Positions 7,931 through 15,828 of a stretch of 24,162 nt of DNA are shown piece after piece. Source of the stretch: Gp6-AA40 sp964505975 (GTDB lineage Bacteria; Acidobacteriota; Vicinamibacteria; Vicinamibacterales; UBA2999); NCBI GenBank assembly GCA_964505975.1, contig CAZDLW010000058.1:1-24162 (forward strand), given 5' to 3'. Made by a program: the position numbers and the translations under genes. A model generated the notes under the pieces. It searched no databases. It saw only the letters and a program-made list of their open reading frames with translations, and was not told the origin of the DNA. Numbering within the stretch: position 1 is the stretch's first letter; every line of letters starts with the position of its first letter.

Positions 7931-9597
7931 GCTCATCGGACGATTCGACGAACACCCGAACCATGATTCCCATTACGGAGGTCGCCGCGGCCGCCGGCAT
8001 CCAGCCCGACGAGATCGAGGCCTTCGGCGATGCCCGAGCCAAGGTCAAGCTGTCGATCCTGAGGCGCCTCTCTGCGCAGGCTGACGGGAAGCTCGTCATC
8101 GTGACGGCCATCACGCCGACCAAGGCCGGCGAAGGCAAGACCACGACCAGCATAGCGCTGACGCAGGGCCTCGGACGGCTGGGCAAGCACGTGATGCTCT
8201 GTCTGCGGGAGCCCTCGATGGGACCCGTGTTCGGCGTCAAAGGTGGTGGGACCGGAGGAGGGTTATCGCAGCTGGTGCCGATGGAGGAAATCAACCTCCA
8301 CTTCAACGGCGACTTCCACGCGATATCGGCGGCGCACAATCTGCTCGCGGCGGCGCTCGATGCGTCGATCTACCACGGGAACTCGCTCCGGATCGATTCA
8401 ACGACCGTGATCTGGCCGCGTGCCCTGGACATGAACGATCGGCAGCTGCGGTACTCGGTGACCGGCCTTGGCGGCAAGGCCCACGGGATTCCGCGCGAGA
8501 CGGAGTTCGTCATCACCGCAGCGTCCGAGGTCATGGCCGTCCTGGCGCTCTCGAGTGATCTCCAGGATCTCCGCCGGCGTGTTGGTCGCATCGTCGTGGC
8601 CACCAGCTACGACGGGAAGCCGATCACGGCCGACGACCTGCACGTGGCGGGCGCCATGACAGTGGTCCTCAAGGACGCCATCAAGCCGAACCTGGTGCAG
8701 ACCATGGAGGGGCAGCCGGCGCTCGTGCATGCCGGCCCGTTCGGGAACATCGCCCACGCCGCGAACTCGATCCTGGCCGATCGCATCGCCCTGAAGCTCG
8801 CGGACTACGTGATCACCGAGGCCGGGTTTGCCAGCGACCTCGGATTCCAGAAGTTCTGCGACATCGTCTGCCGCACGGCGCGGCTGACACCCAGCGCCGC
8901 GGTGCTCGTGACGACGGTCCGTGCGACGAAATCGCACGGTGGCATGGCCTTCGCCAGCCTGGGGACGGAGGATCTCGAGGCGCTCCGTCGGGGCGCGGAC
9001 AATCTGGCCGCGCACGTCCAGATCATCCGCCACTACGGCCTGCCCTGTGTGGTCACGGTGAACAGCTTCCCGACCGATACGCCACGCGAGATTGCGCTCG
9101 TCAAGGAGCTGGCCCTCAACGCGGGGGCCGAGACCGTGGTCGTCCACGAGGGCTTCGGGCGCGGCGGCGCGGGCGCGGAGGACCTGGCCGATGCCGTGGT
9201 GGCGGCCTGCAACAAGCCGAACAACTTTGCCTGCCTCACTCCGGACGGTGCACCCATCGTCAAGCAGATCGAGGCGATTGCGACGAAGCTCTATGGAGCC
9301 GTCGGCATCGATCTCCAGATGCAGGCCCTGAAGGACATCGAGCGCGTCGAGAAACTGGGGCTTGGAACGGCGCCAGTCTGTATGGCGAAGACGCACCTGT
9401 CGCTCTCGCACGATCCGGCGCTGCGGAATCGCCCATCCGGGTTCGTGCTGCCGGTGAGAGGGCTGGTGCCGAGTGCGGGCGCCGGCTTCGTCGTGGCGCT
9501 CTGCGGCGACATGCAGCGGATGCCCGGGTTCGGCAAGACACCCGCGTTCATGAAGATGGACATCGACGCGGATGGGCGGACATTCGGACTGTTCTGA
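7927..9597 (+). CDS. fhs: Formate-tetrahydrofolate ligase
   Basis: Encodes 556 aa, the usual length for the family, starting at ATG 7927 in a 4-nt ATGA overlap with the MTHFR gene. The ATP-binding loop TPTKAGEGKTT is at residues 63-73, followed by LREPSMGPVFGVKGGGTGGG and MEEINLHFNGDFHAI, the signatures of formyl-THF synthetase; the C-terminus DGRTFGLF is also typical. It makes 10-formyl-THF from formate, THF and ATP in the cytosol, and works in reverse when folate-bound methyl groups are oxidised to formate. Its place at the end of a methyltransferase/methionine synthase/MTHFR operon ties formate to methyl-group metabolism. FolD, needed between formyl-THF and methylene-THF, is not in the window. 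The gene ends 41 nt from the convergent gene at 9639; no clear terminator is seen in that gap. Confidence 0.96.
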   Translation: MSSSDDSTNTRTMIPITEVAAAAGIQPDEIEAFGDARAKVKLSILRRLSAQADGKLVIVTAITPTKAGEGKTTTSIALTQGLGRLGKHVMLCLREPSMGPVFGVKGGGTGGGLSQLVPMEEINLHFNGDFHAISAAHNLLAAALDASIYHGNSLRIDSTTVIWPRALDMNDRQLRYSVTGLGGKAHGIPRETEFVITAASEVMAVLALSSDLQDLRRRVGRIVVATSYDGKPITADDLHVAGAMTVVLKDAIKPNLVQTMEGQPALVHAGPFGNIAHAANSILADRIALKLADYVITEAGFASDLGFQKFCDIVCRTARLTPSAAVLVTTVRATKSHGGMAFASLGTEDLEALRRGADNLAAHVQIIRHYGLPCVVTVNSFPTDTPREIALVKELALNAGAETVVVHEGFGRGGAGAEDLADAVVAACNKPNNFACLTPDGAPIVKQIEAIATKLYGAVGIDLQMQALKDIERVEKLGLGTAPVCMAKTHLSLSHDPALRNRPSGFVLPVRGLVPSAGAGFVVALCGDMQRMPGFGKTPAFMKMDIDADGRTFGLF

Positions 9598-9638
9598 CCT
9601 GACCTGTCCTGGCGGCTCGTCTTGTCGTGATCGAGGGG

Positions 9639-10256
9639 CTAGTCGTGCGCGCGAGGGGCCGCACTCTCGCGCACGGCAGGCGTGTCGGTCCGTGCGGGCT
9701 CCGGGTGCGCCGCGGCCCAGTCCTCGATGAACAGGTCCACGTAGTCCAGAATCTCGTCCCGCACCGCGCGCAGGCTGCCGGCCGGCACGGCGAGCACATT
9801 GTGCGCGTCCCAGGTCATCGCGTTGACGATGTTCGAGGCAGTGACACTCGAGCGCAGCGTCTGACGGAGGTGAACCTGGAGGCCGACGACGTAGGTTGCG
9901 TATCCCGGCAGGGGCAGCGCGTTGAGGTGCACGTAGAGGTACGGTTTGGCCGGACTCGGATTTCCGGCGTGGGACGGGTACACGACAATGCCGTTCGCGC
10001 GGAGCCGACGTTCGATGTCCTCTCGAATGGCTGCCGCGCTGAGCCCGCCATCCACCAGTTCGGGCTGGAGATCCTCCACAACCACTTCCACCCCGGTCAG
10101 CCCCCGCAGCGTGTCGCGTCCCGTGGGAACGAACATCTGGGCACTCGTCGAAGACGCGAGTGCGGCCACCATCACGAACGGCATCACGAGCCGATACGCC
10201 CGCCCGGCTCGCCGTCGTCCGAGGTGTGCTGCGATGGTGCCGTTGCCTGATGTCAT
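9639..10256 (-). CDS. Conserved secreted hypothetical protein
   Basis: Encodes 205 aa. I chose ATG 10256 because GGAGG lies about 8 nt upstream and a signal peptide follows (MPFVMVAALASSTSAQ, cleavage after SAQ near residue 41); the frame stays open to 10592, but that extension is low-complexity. The mature part runs TGVEVVVEDLQPELVDGGLS, then an amphipathic AAIREDIERRLRANGI segment, a YLYVHLNALPLPGYATY strand pair and a VDLFIEDWAAAHPE helix. I know this pattern from small exported hypotheticals in several phyla that end in a D-x-F-I-x-D-W/Y helix; no function is established to my knowledge. It is convergent with fhs and 187 nt downstream of the hydrolase gene, so it may be transcribed separately. 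Confidence 0.68.
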   Translation of the reverse strand: MTSGNGTIAAHLGRRRAGRAYRLVMPFVMVAALASSTSAQMFVPTGRDTLRGLTGVEVVVEDLQPELVDGGLSAAAIREDIERRLRANGIVVYPSHAGNPSPAKPYLYVHLNALPLPGYATYVVGLQVHLRQTLRSSVTASNIVNAMTWDAHNVLAVPAGSLRAVRDEILDYVDLFIEDWAAAHPEPARTDTPAVRESAAPRAHD

Positions 10257-10443
10257 GTCCCTGCCTCCGAGCCGTGCTCGTACGAGGGTGCAATGCCGCT
10301 GGCCGGCCGTCAAGGTGCCGGGCGCACATGTCGTGTCAATGAGGCGTCTTTCGTGCACATCGCGCCGCTCGGGCCGCGTGTTCGCGCGTGAAGTTCGTCG
10401 AAGTGTTCCCGCGCGAGGGTGAGACCTGCCAGTCGAGGAACCG

Positions 10444-11334
10444 TCAGGCGAAGTGCTTTTCGAGCCAGACGGCGACGCGGTCGATGACGCTGCGGAAGAC
10501 CGGATGGTCGTCGTGCATCCACTCGGTGTGACCGGCGCCTGGAATCCAGAACCGTTCCTTGGGTCCCGGGTAGCGGGCGTAGAGCGATTCACCTTCGAGA
10601 AACGGATGGAGCCGGTTTTCTTCGCTGTGCACGATGAGCAGCGGAACGTCGGACAGGTGCTCCAGGTCGTGCTCCGGTGCGAACGCCAGCAGCGATTCGG
10701 CGAAACTCAGGTGCACCGTGCCTCCGAAGCCGGGGCTCGCGGCGAGCGGGCCGTCCACGTAGGTTCTCGTCAGGGGGTCGAGAGGGTAGATGTCGAAGGG
10801 GTCCACTTCGAGGGTCTCTGGCGTCCGGCACGCTTCGAGTTGGCGCTCCTGGAACCATGTCCGGAACCGCCGCCATCCAGCGTCGCCCCGTACCTGTCGC
10901 TGCACACGAATGGCATCGTACAGGCCGTTCATGCAGATGAGCCCCTGCACGTTGGGCGCGATGGGCGTGGCCTTGAGCACCAGCCCGGCTCCCATGCCCC
11001 AGCCGAGCAGCACGAGTTGTCTGCCACGCATCCGCTCGTCGGAGACCACGAAGCTGATGGCGTGCACGATGTCGCGGATCTGATCGTCGATGAGCACCTT
11101 TCCGCCCACGATCTTCGTCGTGCCGAAGCCCCGGTAGTCGAAGGTGAAGCAGGTGTAACCCAACGGGTTGAGGGCCCGCGCGAAGCGGCCCGGATGAATG
11201 GTCTTCAATCCCATGAAGCCCGAGCAGGGGATGATGACCGGTTTCTCCGTGCCGGTCGGTTCGACGTCCGGGAAATGAAACGATGCGTCGAGGACGGCAC
11301 CTTCGCTGTAGAACCGGGTGCGCTCTTCACTCAT
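10444..11334 (-). CDS. Alpha/beta-hydrolase-fold protein lacking the nucleophilic serine
   Basis: Encodes 296 aa, no signal peptide. The fold is visible from FTFDYRGFG (63-71), the nucleophile-elbow segment LVLLGWGMGAGL (107-118), the acid-loop region LLIVHSEENRLHP (232-244) and the catalytic His269 in GAGHTEW. At the elbow the family motif G-x-S-x-G is G-W-G-M-G, so residue 113 is glycine instead of serine; the codon is plain GGC. The acid position is also changed (E/N instead of D). It may therefore be a non-hydrolytic member or use another mechanism. Its ATG lies 8 nt inside the end of the symporter gene, so the two are translationally coupled, and a substrate carried by that transporter is its likeliest partner. 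The fold is secure; activity is doubtful. Confidence 0.8.
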   Translation of the reverse strand: MSEERTRFYSEGAVLDASFHFPDVEPTGTEKPVIIPCSGFMGLKTIHPGRFARALNPLGYTCFTFDYRGFGTTKIVGGKVLIDDQIRDIVHAISFVVSDERMRGRQLVLLGWGMGAGLVLKATPIAPNVQGLICMNGLYDAIRVQRQVRGDAGWRRFRTWFQERQLEACRTPETLEVDPFDIYPLDPLTRTYVDGPLAASPGFGGTVHLSFAESLLAFAPEHDLEHLSDVPLLIVHSEENRLHPFLEGESLYARYPGPKERFWIPGAGHTEWMHDDHPVFRSVIDRVAVWLEKHFA

Positions 11335-12925
11335 GGCTCAACGTCAGTGAGGCTGGAGTTCGGGCCGCGTTCGACGGCGCGGTCGACGCCTCGTGGCGCG
11401 CTTCCGCCCAGACCCGGGCCGTCCGTTGGCTGATCGTGACCTCGAAGAACGGCTCCCATCCCTCACGTGGCGCAGGGGGATAGATGAACGAGAGAGCCAC
11501 GCTTCCGGCAACGCCGATCAGCACCGCCCAGACCACCGCCGGTACGATTCCCGACACGAGTCCACGGCCGATGAGATACTCGAGCGCCACGAAGGTCAGC
11601 GGTGCTGCGATCATGCTCCAATAGACGGCCTGCCGGTTCAGGCGCCGCCAGTAGAGCCCGATGTACAGCGGCACGAAGAATGCGGCGCACCAGAAGCCGA
11701 ACGCCCGGGCCGACATCACAGCGATGAAGTCCGGCGGATTGATCGCGAGCAGGATCGCAATCAACCCCATCACGACGACGGCGCCCTTGGTGAGCCGCTG
11801 AAGCGCAGCATCCGAGTAGCGCCTTGGGGCGACGTTCCTGAACACATCGAACACGACGGCCAGGGCTCCGTGAAACAGCATGGAGTTGCTGGTGGACATC
11901 GCCGCGGCGAGGAGCGCGGTCACACCCACGGCGCCGACCAGGCCGCCAATCTCGCTGAGGAACAAGTGCGGCATGATCCAGTCGGTGTTGGCGGCATCCA
12001 GGGTCTGCACCAGGACCCTCCCACCCACGCCAAGGACGAGCAGCGCCCCGTAGAGGATGAAGCAGATGAGCAACTGAGAGACCATCGGCATGGCAATGGC
12101 CGTCTTGACGTTGCGTGCGTAGAGCATCCGCGAGGGCCAGTGCGGCGCGAGCGACCCTCCGAGCGCCGACGCGATGAACAGACCGATCACCGTCGAGAGG
12201 GAATAGGGGCCGAGCAGAGAGAGCAGCGCGCCCTCCTCGACGGCGTCGCCGCCGGCGAGCGCGGGTGCCGTGACGCTTGCATACTGTTCCCACATTGCCT
12301 CCCACCCTCCCACCCTCGGCAGGATGATCGCAGCGCCGATGACAATGCCCGCGACGATGACGCCCGTGTTGAAGAGGTCCGACATCGCCACGGACAACGT
12401 ACCGCCGGCGGCGATATACAGCAGGAACGCGCCGAAGAGGAAGATGCACGCCAGATAGGGCCAGCCGGTAATGGCGGAGAACAGGATGCCGAAGGCGCTC
12501 ACCTGGATCATGACGAACACGGAGTAGCCGATGACCATGATCAATCCGCCCACCACCTGAAGCCCGCTGTGCTTCTGGAAGGGCTCGAACCGCAAGCGCA
12601 GGTATTCGGGAATCGTTGCCGGCGGATGCTCGGGTCGCCGCAGCTTGAACGCGAGGATTGGCATCAGCGTGTTGGCCATGAAGTAACCGGCGTACACGGC
12701 GCTGATGGCGGCCAGGCCCACGCCAAAGAGCATCCCGGGAAAGCCCATCACCGAGATCGCGCTGACCCAGGTGGCCGAGAACGTGCCCATCAGCAGCCAG
12801 AGCCCCATGTTCCAGTTGCCGGCGACGTAGTCGGCGAACGAGCTCGACAGCCGGTATCCCATCCTCCCGCTGTAGAACAGGAGAAACAGGTACACCGCGA
12901 TGACCAGCGCCATCGCGAGGGTCAT
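11327..12925 (-). CDS. Sodium:solute symporter (SSS family)
   Basis: Encodes 532 aa with about 13 hydrophobic membrane segments. Family signatures include the start MALVIAVYLFLLFYSGRMGY, the R-x-x-F-x-D-Y-x-x-G-type opening SSFADYVAGN at 28-37, and AAMSTSNSML at 341-350, whose Ser344-Thr345 pair corresponds to the Na2 sodium site of PutP/vSGLT. It would import an organic solute with sodium across the inner membrane. The substrate (carboxylate, amino acid, vitamin or sugar) cannot be read from the sequence. The ATG overlaps the stop of a 69-aa membrane protein by 4 nt, and its end overlaps the hydrolase start by 8 nt, forming a three-gene reverse-strand operon. The last 50 residues form a cytoplasmic tail rich in A, S, T and R. 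Confidence 0.9.
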   Translation of the reverse strand: MTLAMALVIAVYLFLLFYSGRMGYRLSSSFADYVAGNWNMGLWLLMGTFSATWVSAISVMGFPGMLFGVGLAAISAVYAGYFMANTLMPILAFKLRRPEHPPATIPEYLRLRFEPFQKHSGLQVVGGLIMVIGYSVFVMIQVSAFGILFSAITGWPYLACIFLFGAFLLYIAAGGTLSVAMSDLFNTGVIVAGIVIGAAIILPRVGGWEAMWEQYASVTAPALAGGDAVEEGALLSLLGPYSLSTVIGLFIASALGGSLAPHWPSRMLYARNVKTAIAMPMVSQLLICFILYGALLVLGVGGRVLVQTLDAANTDWIMPHLFLSEIGGLVGAVGVTALLAAAMSTSNSMLFHGALAVVFDVFRNVAPRRYSDAALQRLTKGAVVVMGLIAILLAINPPDFIAVMSARAFGFWCAAFFVPLYIGLYWRRLNRQAVYWSMIAAPLTFVALEYLIGRGLVSGIVPAVVWAVLIGVAGSVALSFIYPPAPREGWEPFFEVTISQRTARVWAEARHEASTAPSNAARTPASLTLSHE

Positions 12926-13131
12926 TCGTCACTCCGGCTCGAGGCGTCGTGACGACCGGGCGAAGACCCCAACCCGAACAGCCGGCCGCACGCTCCCCAT
13001 CGGGCGACACCGGATCGCTCGATGCGCCAGAGGAAGTACGTGCCGAGGACGAAACACAGGCTTCCTGTCACCAACCAGAGTACGAGCGCGCTGACGGGCA
13101 CGATGCGGGGCTCCTCCTTTGCGTTGGGCAT
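12922..13131 (-). CDS. Small single-pass membrane protein, probable symporter partner
   Basis: Encodes 69 aa from ATG 13131 with GGAG 6 nt upstream. One hydrophobic helix spans about residues 13-35 (VSALVLWLVTGSLCFVLGTY), followed by a basic Arg-rich cytoplasmic tail. Its stop overlaps the symporter start (ATGA). The arrangement recalls YhdT with PanF and other small proteins encoded ahead of SSS transporters. An accessory role in assembly or stability of the symporter is inferred from position; I see no sequence motif that proves it. Confidence 0.7.
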   Translation of the reverse strand: MPNAKEEPRIVPVSALVLWLVTGSLCFVLGTYFLWRIERSGVARWGACGRLFGLGSSPGRHDASSRSDE

Positions 13132-13236
13132 TATCTCCGTCGCCGGGCTCGGCTCACAACTCCAGCGAGGCTGCGCCTCGGACCCGCGAGCATGTCAAAG
13201 ACGGCTTCGCCCCGCTACCACTAGGTTGGCAGCATC

Positions 13237-13263
13237 TCTTGCCCGCACTCCGTGCGGGCGAGA
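13237..13263. repeat. Strong 12-bp-stem hairpin
   Basis: TCTTGCCCGCAC and GTGCGGGCGAGA pair over 12 positions (one G-U) around a 3-nt loop TCC. There is no T-run on either strand. It lies about 105 bp upstream of the reverse-strand transporter operon, so it is either a structured leader or a palindromic repeat unit. Confidence 0.5.
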
Positions 13264-13473
13264 CGTCTTGGACGGCCGCTGGAAAAACTTGACTCACTTG
13301 CAAGGATTCCGACTTTCAAGCCGCCTCGAGCGGCAGCGACGCTGACCGCGTCTGGGGCCACACGTGGTGAGTCCTGTCTGGGTTGCCGCTCCGCAAAGCG
13401 GTCCAGTGCGCCGGGCGCTGAGCGACGGCCCGCCGCTGGTGCAGGCGTTACTGAAGCACGCGGGGAAGCTGGA

Positions 13474-13492
13474 GTCGTCTAGCCCAGACGAC
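13474..13492 (-). terminator. Possible hairpin terminator after the GGDEF gene
   Basis: GTCGTCT (13474-13480) and AGACGAC (13486-13492) form a perfect 7-bp stem with a 5-nt loop, starting 6 nt beyond the reverse-strand stop at 13498. No U-tract follows, so if it acts in termination it is a non-canonical hairpin. Confidence 0.3.
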
Positions 13493-13497
13493 GTTCG

Positions 13498-14558
13498 TCA
13501 GGCTCCCTTCGGGTAGCCGCGGATGAAGGGCGGGGATTTCAGCGCCACCCGGTTCTTGCCCATGCGCTTTGCCTCGTACAGCGCCTGGCCGGCACGATCC
13601 AGCAGGCTCTTCAGCGTATCGCCCGCGCAGTATTCCGCGGCGCCGCAGCTGACGGTGACGGGTGGCGAGGTCTCCAGGTTGGCCGAGATCTTGGCAAACG
13701 TCGTGATGATGCCCTGGAGGCGGGTGTGGATCTGAGCCAATGTCACGCCGGACGTCAGCAGCGCGAACTCGTCGCCGCCAATGCGCGCCACCACATCGGC
13801 GCTCCTGACTGCGCTCGAAAGCGATTGCGCCATTGTCTGAAGCACGCGATCGCCACCTGATGACCCAGAGTGTCGTTGATACGCTTGAACCCGTCGAGGT
13901 CGAACACCGCGAGCACGAACTGACGCGTACTCGATCCGAGGAGCGCCTCCAGCGCCGTTTCGAAGCGACGGCGGTTGTCAATGCCCGTCAGCAGATCGAG
14001 TGTGGCCTCTTCGCGGACGGTCACGAGCTGAGTCTCGAGGGTCTCGACGCGCGACTCGAGCATGGCAGCCGTGGCCTGCCACTGCTGCTGCCGTTCCAGA
14101 ACGAGGCGCCGCAAGTCGCCTACTTCCTTGCTGAGCGCCTCCCGCAGCCTCTGCACGTCCGGAATTGTGAGCAGCGCGTCGAATCGATCCGCCGTCTGGC
14201 CGAGGCCCGCCGAGAACGTGTTCTGCTCACCGGTCAGTACGGCCACGGCGTCCCGTACGAGCATCACGAGTGTCGCCAGCTCGTCACTTCGTTCGATGCG
14301 CTGGGCGCGGGCCTCCTTGAGCGCGGTCTCGAGCGCCAGCAGGCACGTGCCCGCAGTGGACGCGATCTGATCGCCGGTCGTGGCTTCGGCGAAGGCCTGG
14401 CGGTGCCCTTGCAGGTTTGTGCGGACCTGGCGGTGTTCAGGGGTGTCCTGGTCGAACAGTTCGTCGCAGACGAGCGCGAGTGCGCCGTCGATGACGGGGC
14501 GCAAGGCGTCGGCCAACGACGAACTGTCGTGGCCCGAGCCCAATCGAATGAGTTTCAC
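13498..14558 (-). pseudogene. GGDEF diguanylate cyclase with a frameshift
   Basis: Two overlapping reverse frames make one protein of about 353 aa. The start is GTG 14558 with GGAG 6 nt upstream. Residues 1-130 are helical with no known sensor domain and no membrane segment; about 138-185 is a coiled coil; the GGDEF domain begins at DLLTGIDNRR (188-197) and continues FVLAVFDLDGFKRINDTLGHQ. At 13852-13857 one base is missing: the first frame reads on into unrelated sequence and stops at 13755, while the other frame continues GDRVLQTMAQ, RSADVVARIGGDEFALL to the stop at 13498. Restoring one base gives the expected LGHQ-V-GDRVL. The catalytic GGDEF and the upstream RxxD inhibitory site (RSAD) are intact in the second frame. 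It would make cyclic di-GMP in the cytosol if read through. A sequencing or assembly error cannot be excluded. Confidence 0.82.
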
Positions 14559-14915
14559 GAGTGCTCCGGCCGTGACGAGACGAGTATCAGTTCTTCGAGA
14601 GTCGCGGACACCTGTCCGTGCGAGCGTGGCCGGCGGCCGTCGAGTCTTGCCCCCGCCGATCCAGGAAGGCCGGCGGAATGGCCGGGGACCCAGGGTCGAG
14701 GGTAGGACCGGACGATCGCGGCAGCAGCGTGTCAGAGACGTACGCATGCCACGTCGGCACTGATGTCCACTTGTGTTATCGGCGGGGCCGCTGGCCGCTT
14801 GAGTTCCACCCTTGGACCACCCCGTGCCCAGGAGTGGACAGAATGACATTCCGCGAGATAATCACGGATCCGGGAATTCTCCTGCGTCGATGGTCCGCTT
14901 GATGAGGATGTCTTG
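14559..14915. other. Divergent intergenic region without a gene
   Basis: This 357-bp gap separates the GGDEF gene from the VOC gene, transcribed away from each other. The GGDEF frame stays open to 14849 on the reverse strand, but the predicted extension is Arg/Pro-rich without family features. Apart from the promoter at 14835-14862 I see nothing specific. Confidence 0.5.
14835..14862 (+). promoter_or_regulatory. Probable sigma70-type promoter of the VOC-NHL pair
   Basis: TGGACA (14835-14840, one mismatch to TTGACA), a 16-bp spacer, then GATAAT (14857-14862, one mismatch to TATAAT). Transcription would begin near 14869, about 47 nt before the VOC start. Confidence 0.5.
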
Positions 14916-15782
14916 ATGAAACGGATACCCGTCCTCGCCGTCGTTGCGTTCTTCGTCTTCACAGTCACCTCGAACGCCCGGGCGCAACTGCTGGCGGCCA
15001 AGGATGGCCCGATCGTCTACGGGCACCATCATGTGAATGCGACGAACGTGGAGGAGCACAAGCGGTTCTGGGCGGACGCGCTCGGCGGAGTCGTCACGCG
15101 GTTTGGCGCCAACAATCTCGAGATCATCAAGTTTCCCAACGCCTTGCTGTTCATGCGCGCACAGGCGCCGTCCGGGGGGACCAAGGGGAGCACGCTGGAT
15201 CACATCGCGTTTTCGGTCACCAACCTGAGGCAGGTGGTGGGTCGTATCAAGGCCGGCGGCTTCCGGATGGTCACCGACTCCGAGGCGCCTCCAGGAGTGC
15301 CGGTACAAAACGACATCGGCATCGTGGACGCCGGAGGCGTAACCGGCATTGCGTACGCGCTGGGCCCTGACGATGTGAAAGTCGAGCTCGTCGAAATGAG
15401 GAGTCAGGCCGCACCCATCGTCTCGCATCACATCCACTTCTTCGGGCCGCAGGCGGAGATGCACGCCTGGTACATGAAGGTGTTCGGCGCGGAAGCGCGC
15501 CCCGCGCCGCAGCCGACGTTTCTCAGCGCCGGCCTTCCCGGGCTCGGGATGAACTTCTCCCCTGCAGCGGAACCCGTGGCCGGCACACAGGGGAGGGCGC
15601 TCGACCACATCGGGTTCGAGGTGAAGAACCTCGAAGCGTTCACGAAACGGCTGGAGGCCCAGGGCATCGCGCTGGCCGTGCCCTACCGGGAGGTGCCCGC
15701 GCTCGGTATTGCCATCGCGTTCATCACCGATCCCTGGGGCACCTATATCGAGCTCACCGAAGGCCTGGACAAGGTCGAATGA
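14916..15782 (+). CDS. Secreted protein with two VOC (glyoxalase/dioxygenase fold) domains
   Basis: Encodes 288 aa from ATG 14916; a TTG 3 nt earlier is less likely, and GAGGA lies 10-15 nt upstream. A signal peptide covers residues 1-24 (cleavage after ARA or RAQ). Domain 1, about 34-155, begins YGHHHVNATNVEEHKRFWAD and carries LDHIAFSVTNL. Domain 2, about 167-285, carries HHIHFFGPQAEMHAWYMKVFG and LDHIGFEVKNLEAF and ends WGTYIELTEGL. His and Glu residues at the usual VOC metal positions are present (HHHVN and VELVE in domain 1; HHIHF and YIELTE in domain 2), so metal binding is plausible. The reaction is unknown; exported double-VOC proteins are frequent in this bacterial group. It lies 46 nt before the NHL gene and is probably cotranscribed with it. 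Confidence 0.82.
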   Translation: MKRIPVLAVVAFFVFTVTSNARAQLLAAKDGPIVYGHHHVNATNVEEHKRFWADALGGVVTRFGANNLEIIKFPNALLFMRAQAPSGGTKGSTLDHIAFSVTNLRQVVGRIKAGGFRMVTDSEAPPGVPVQNDIGIVDAGGVTGIAYALGPDDVKVELVEMRSQAAPIVSHHIHFFGPQAEMHAWYMKVFGAEARPAPQPTFLSAGLPGLGMNFSPAAEPVAGTQGRALDHIGFEVKNLEAFTKRLEAQGIALAVPYREVPALGIAIAFITDPWGTYIELTEGLDKVE

Positions 15783-15828
15783 GTCCCCGCATCGGTCCTC
15801 GTTTACTGAAGTGTCTGGAGCAGCCCCT

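Larger units (their letters stand above)
13132..13497. other. Intergenic region with several hairpins, no gene
   Basis: This 366-bp stretch lies between the small membrane protein and the GGDEF gene, both on the reverse strand. It contains short inverted repeats (GACTCAC 13291-13297 with GTGAGTC 13367-13373; GCCGC/GCGGC around 13320-13334; CCGCT/AGCGG near 13390) and the two stronger hairpins listed separately. No plausible ORF, tRNA or known riboswitch was recognised. Confidence 0.5.

Noticed and set aside
8398..10329. 643-aa reverse ORF spanning fhs and the secreted hypothetical
   Set aside because: It runs antisense to fhs and through another frame of the 9639-10256 gene; the composition is Arg/His-rich and non-protein-like.
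11393..12952. 519-aa forward ORF opposite the symporter
   Set aside because: It is the antisense shadow of a clear SSS transporter gene; its product is extremely rich in His, Arg, Asp, Glu and Gln and shows no domain.
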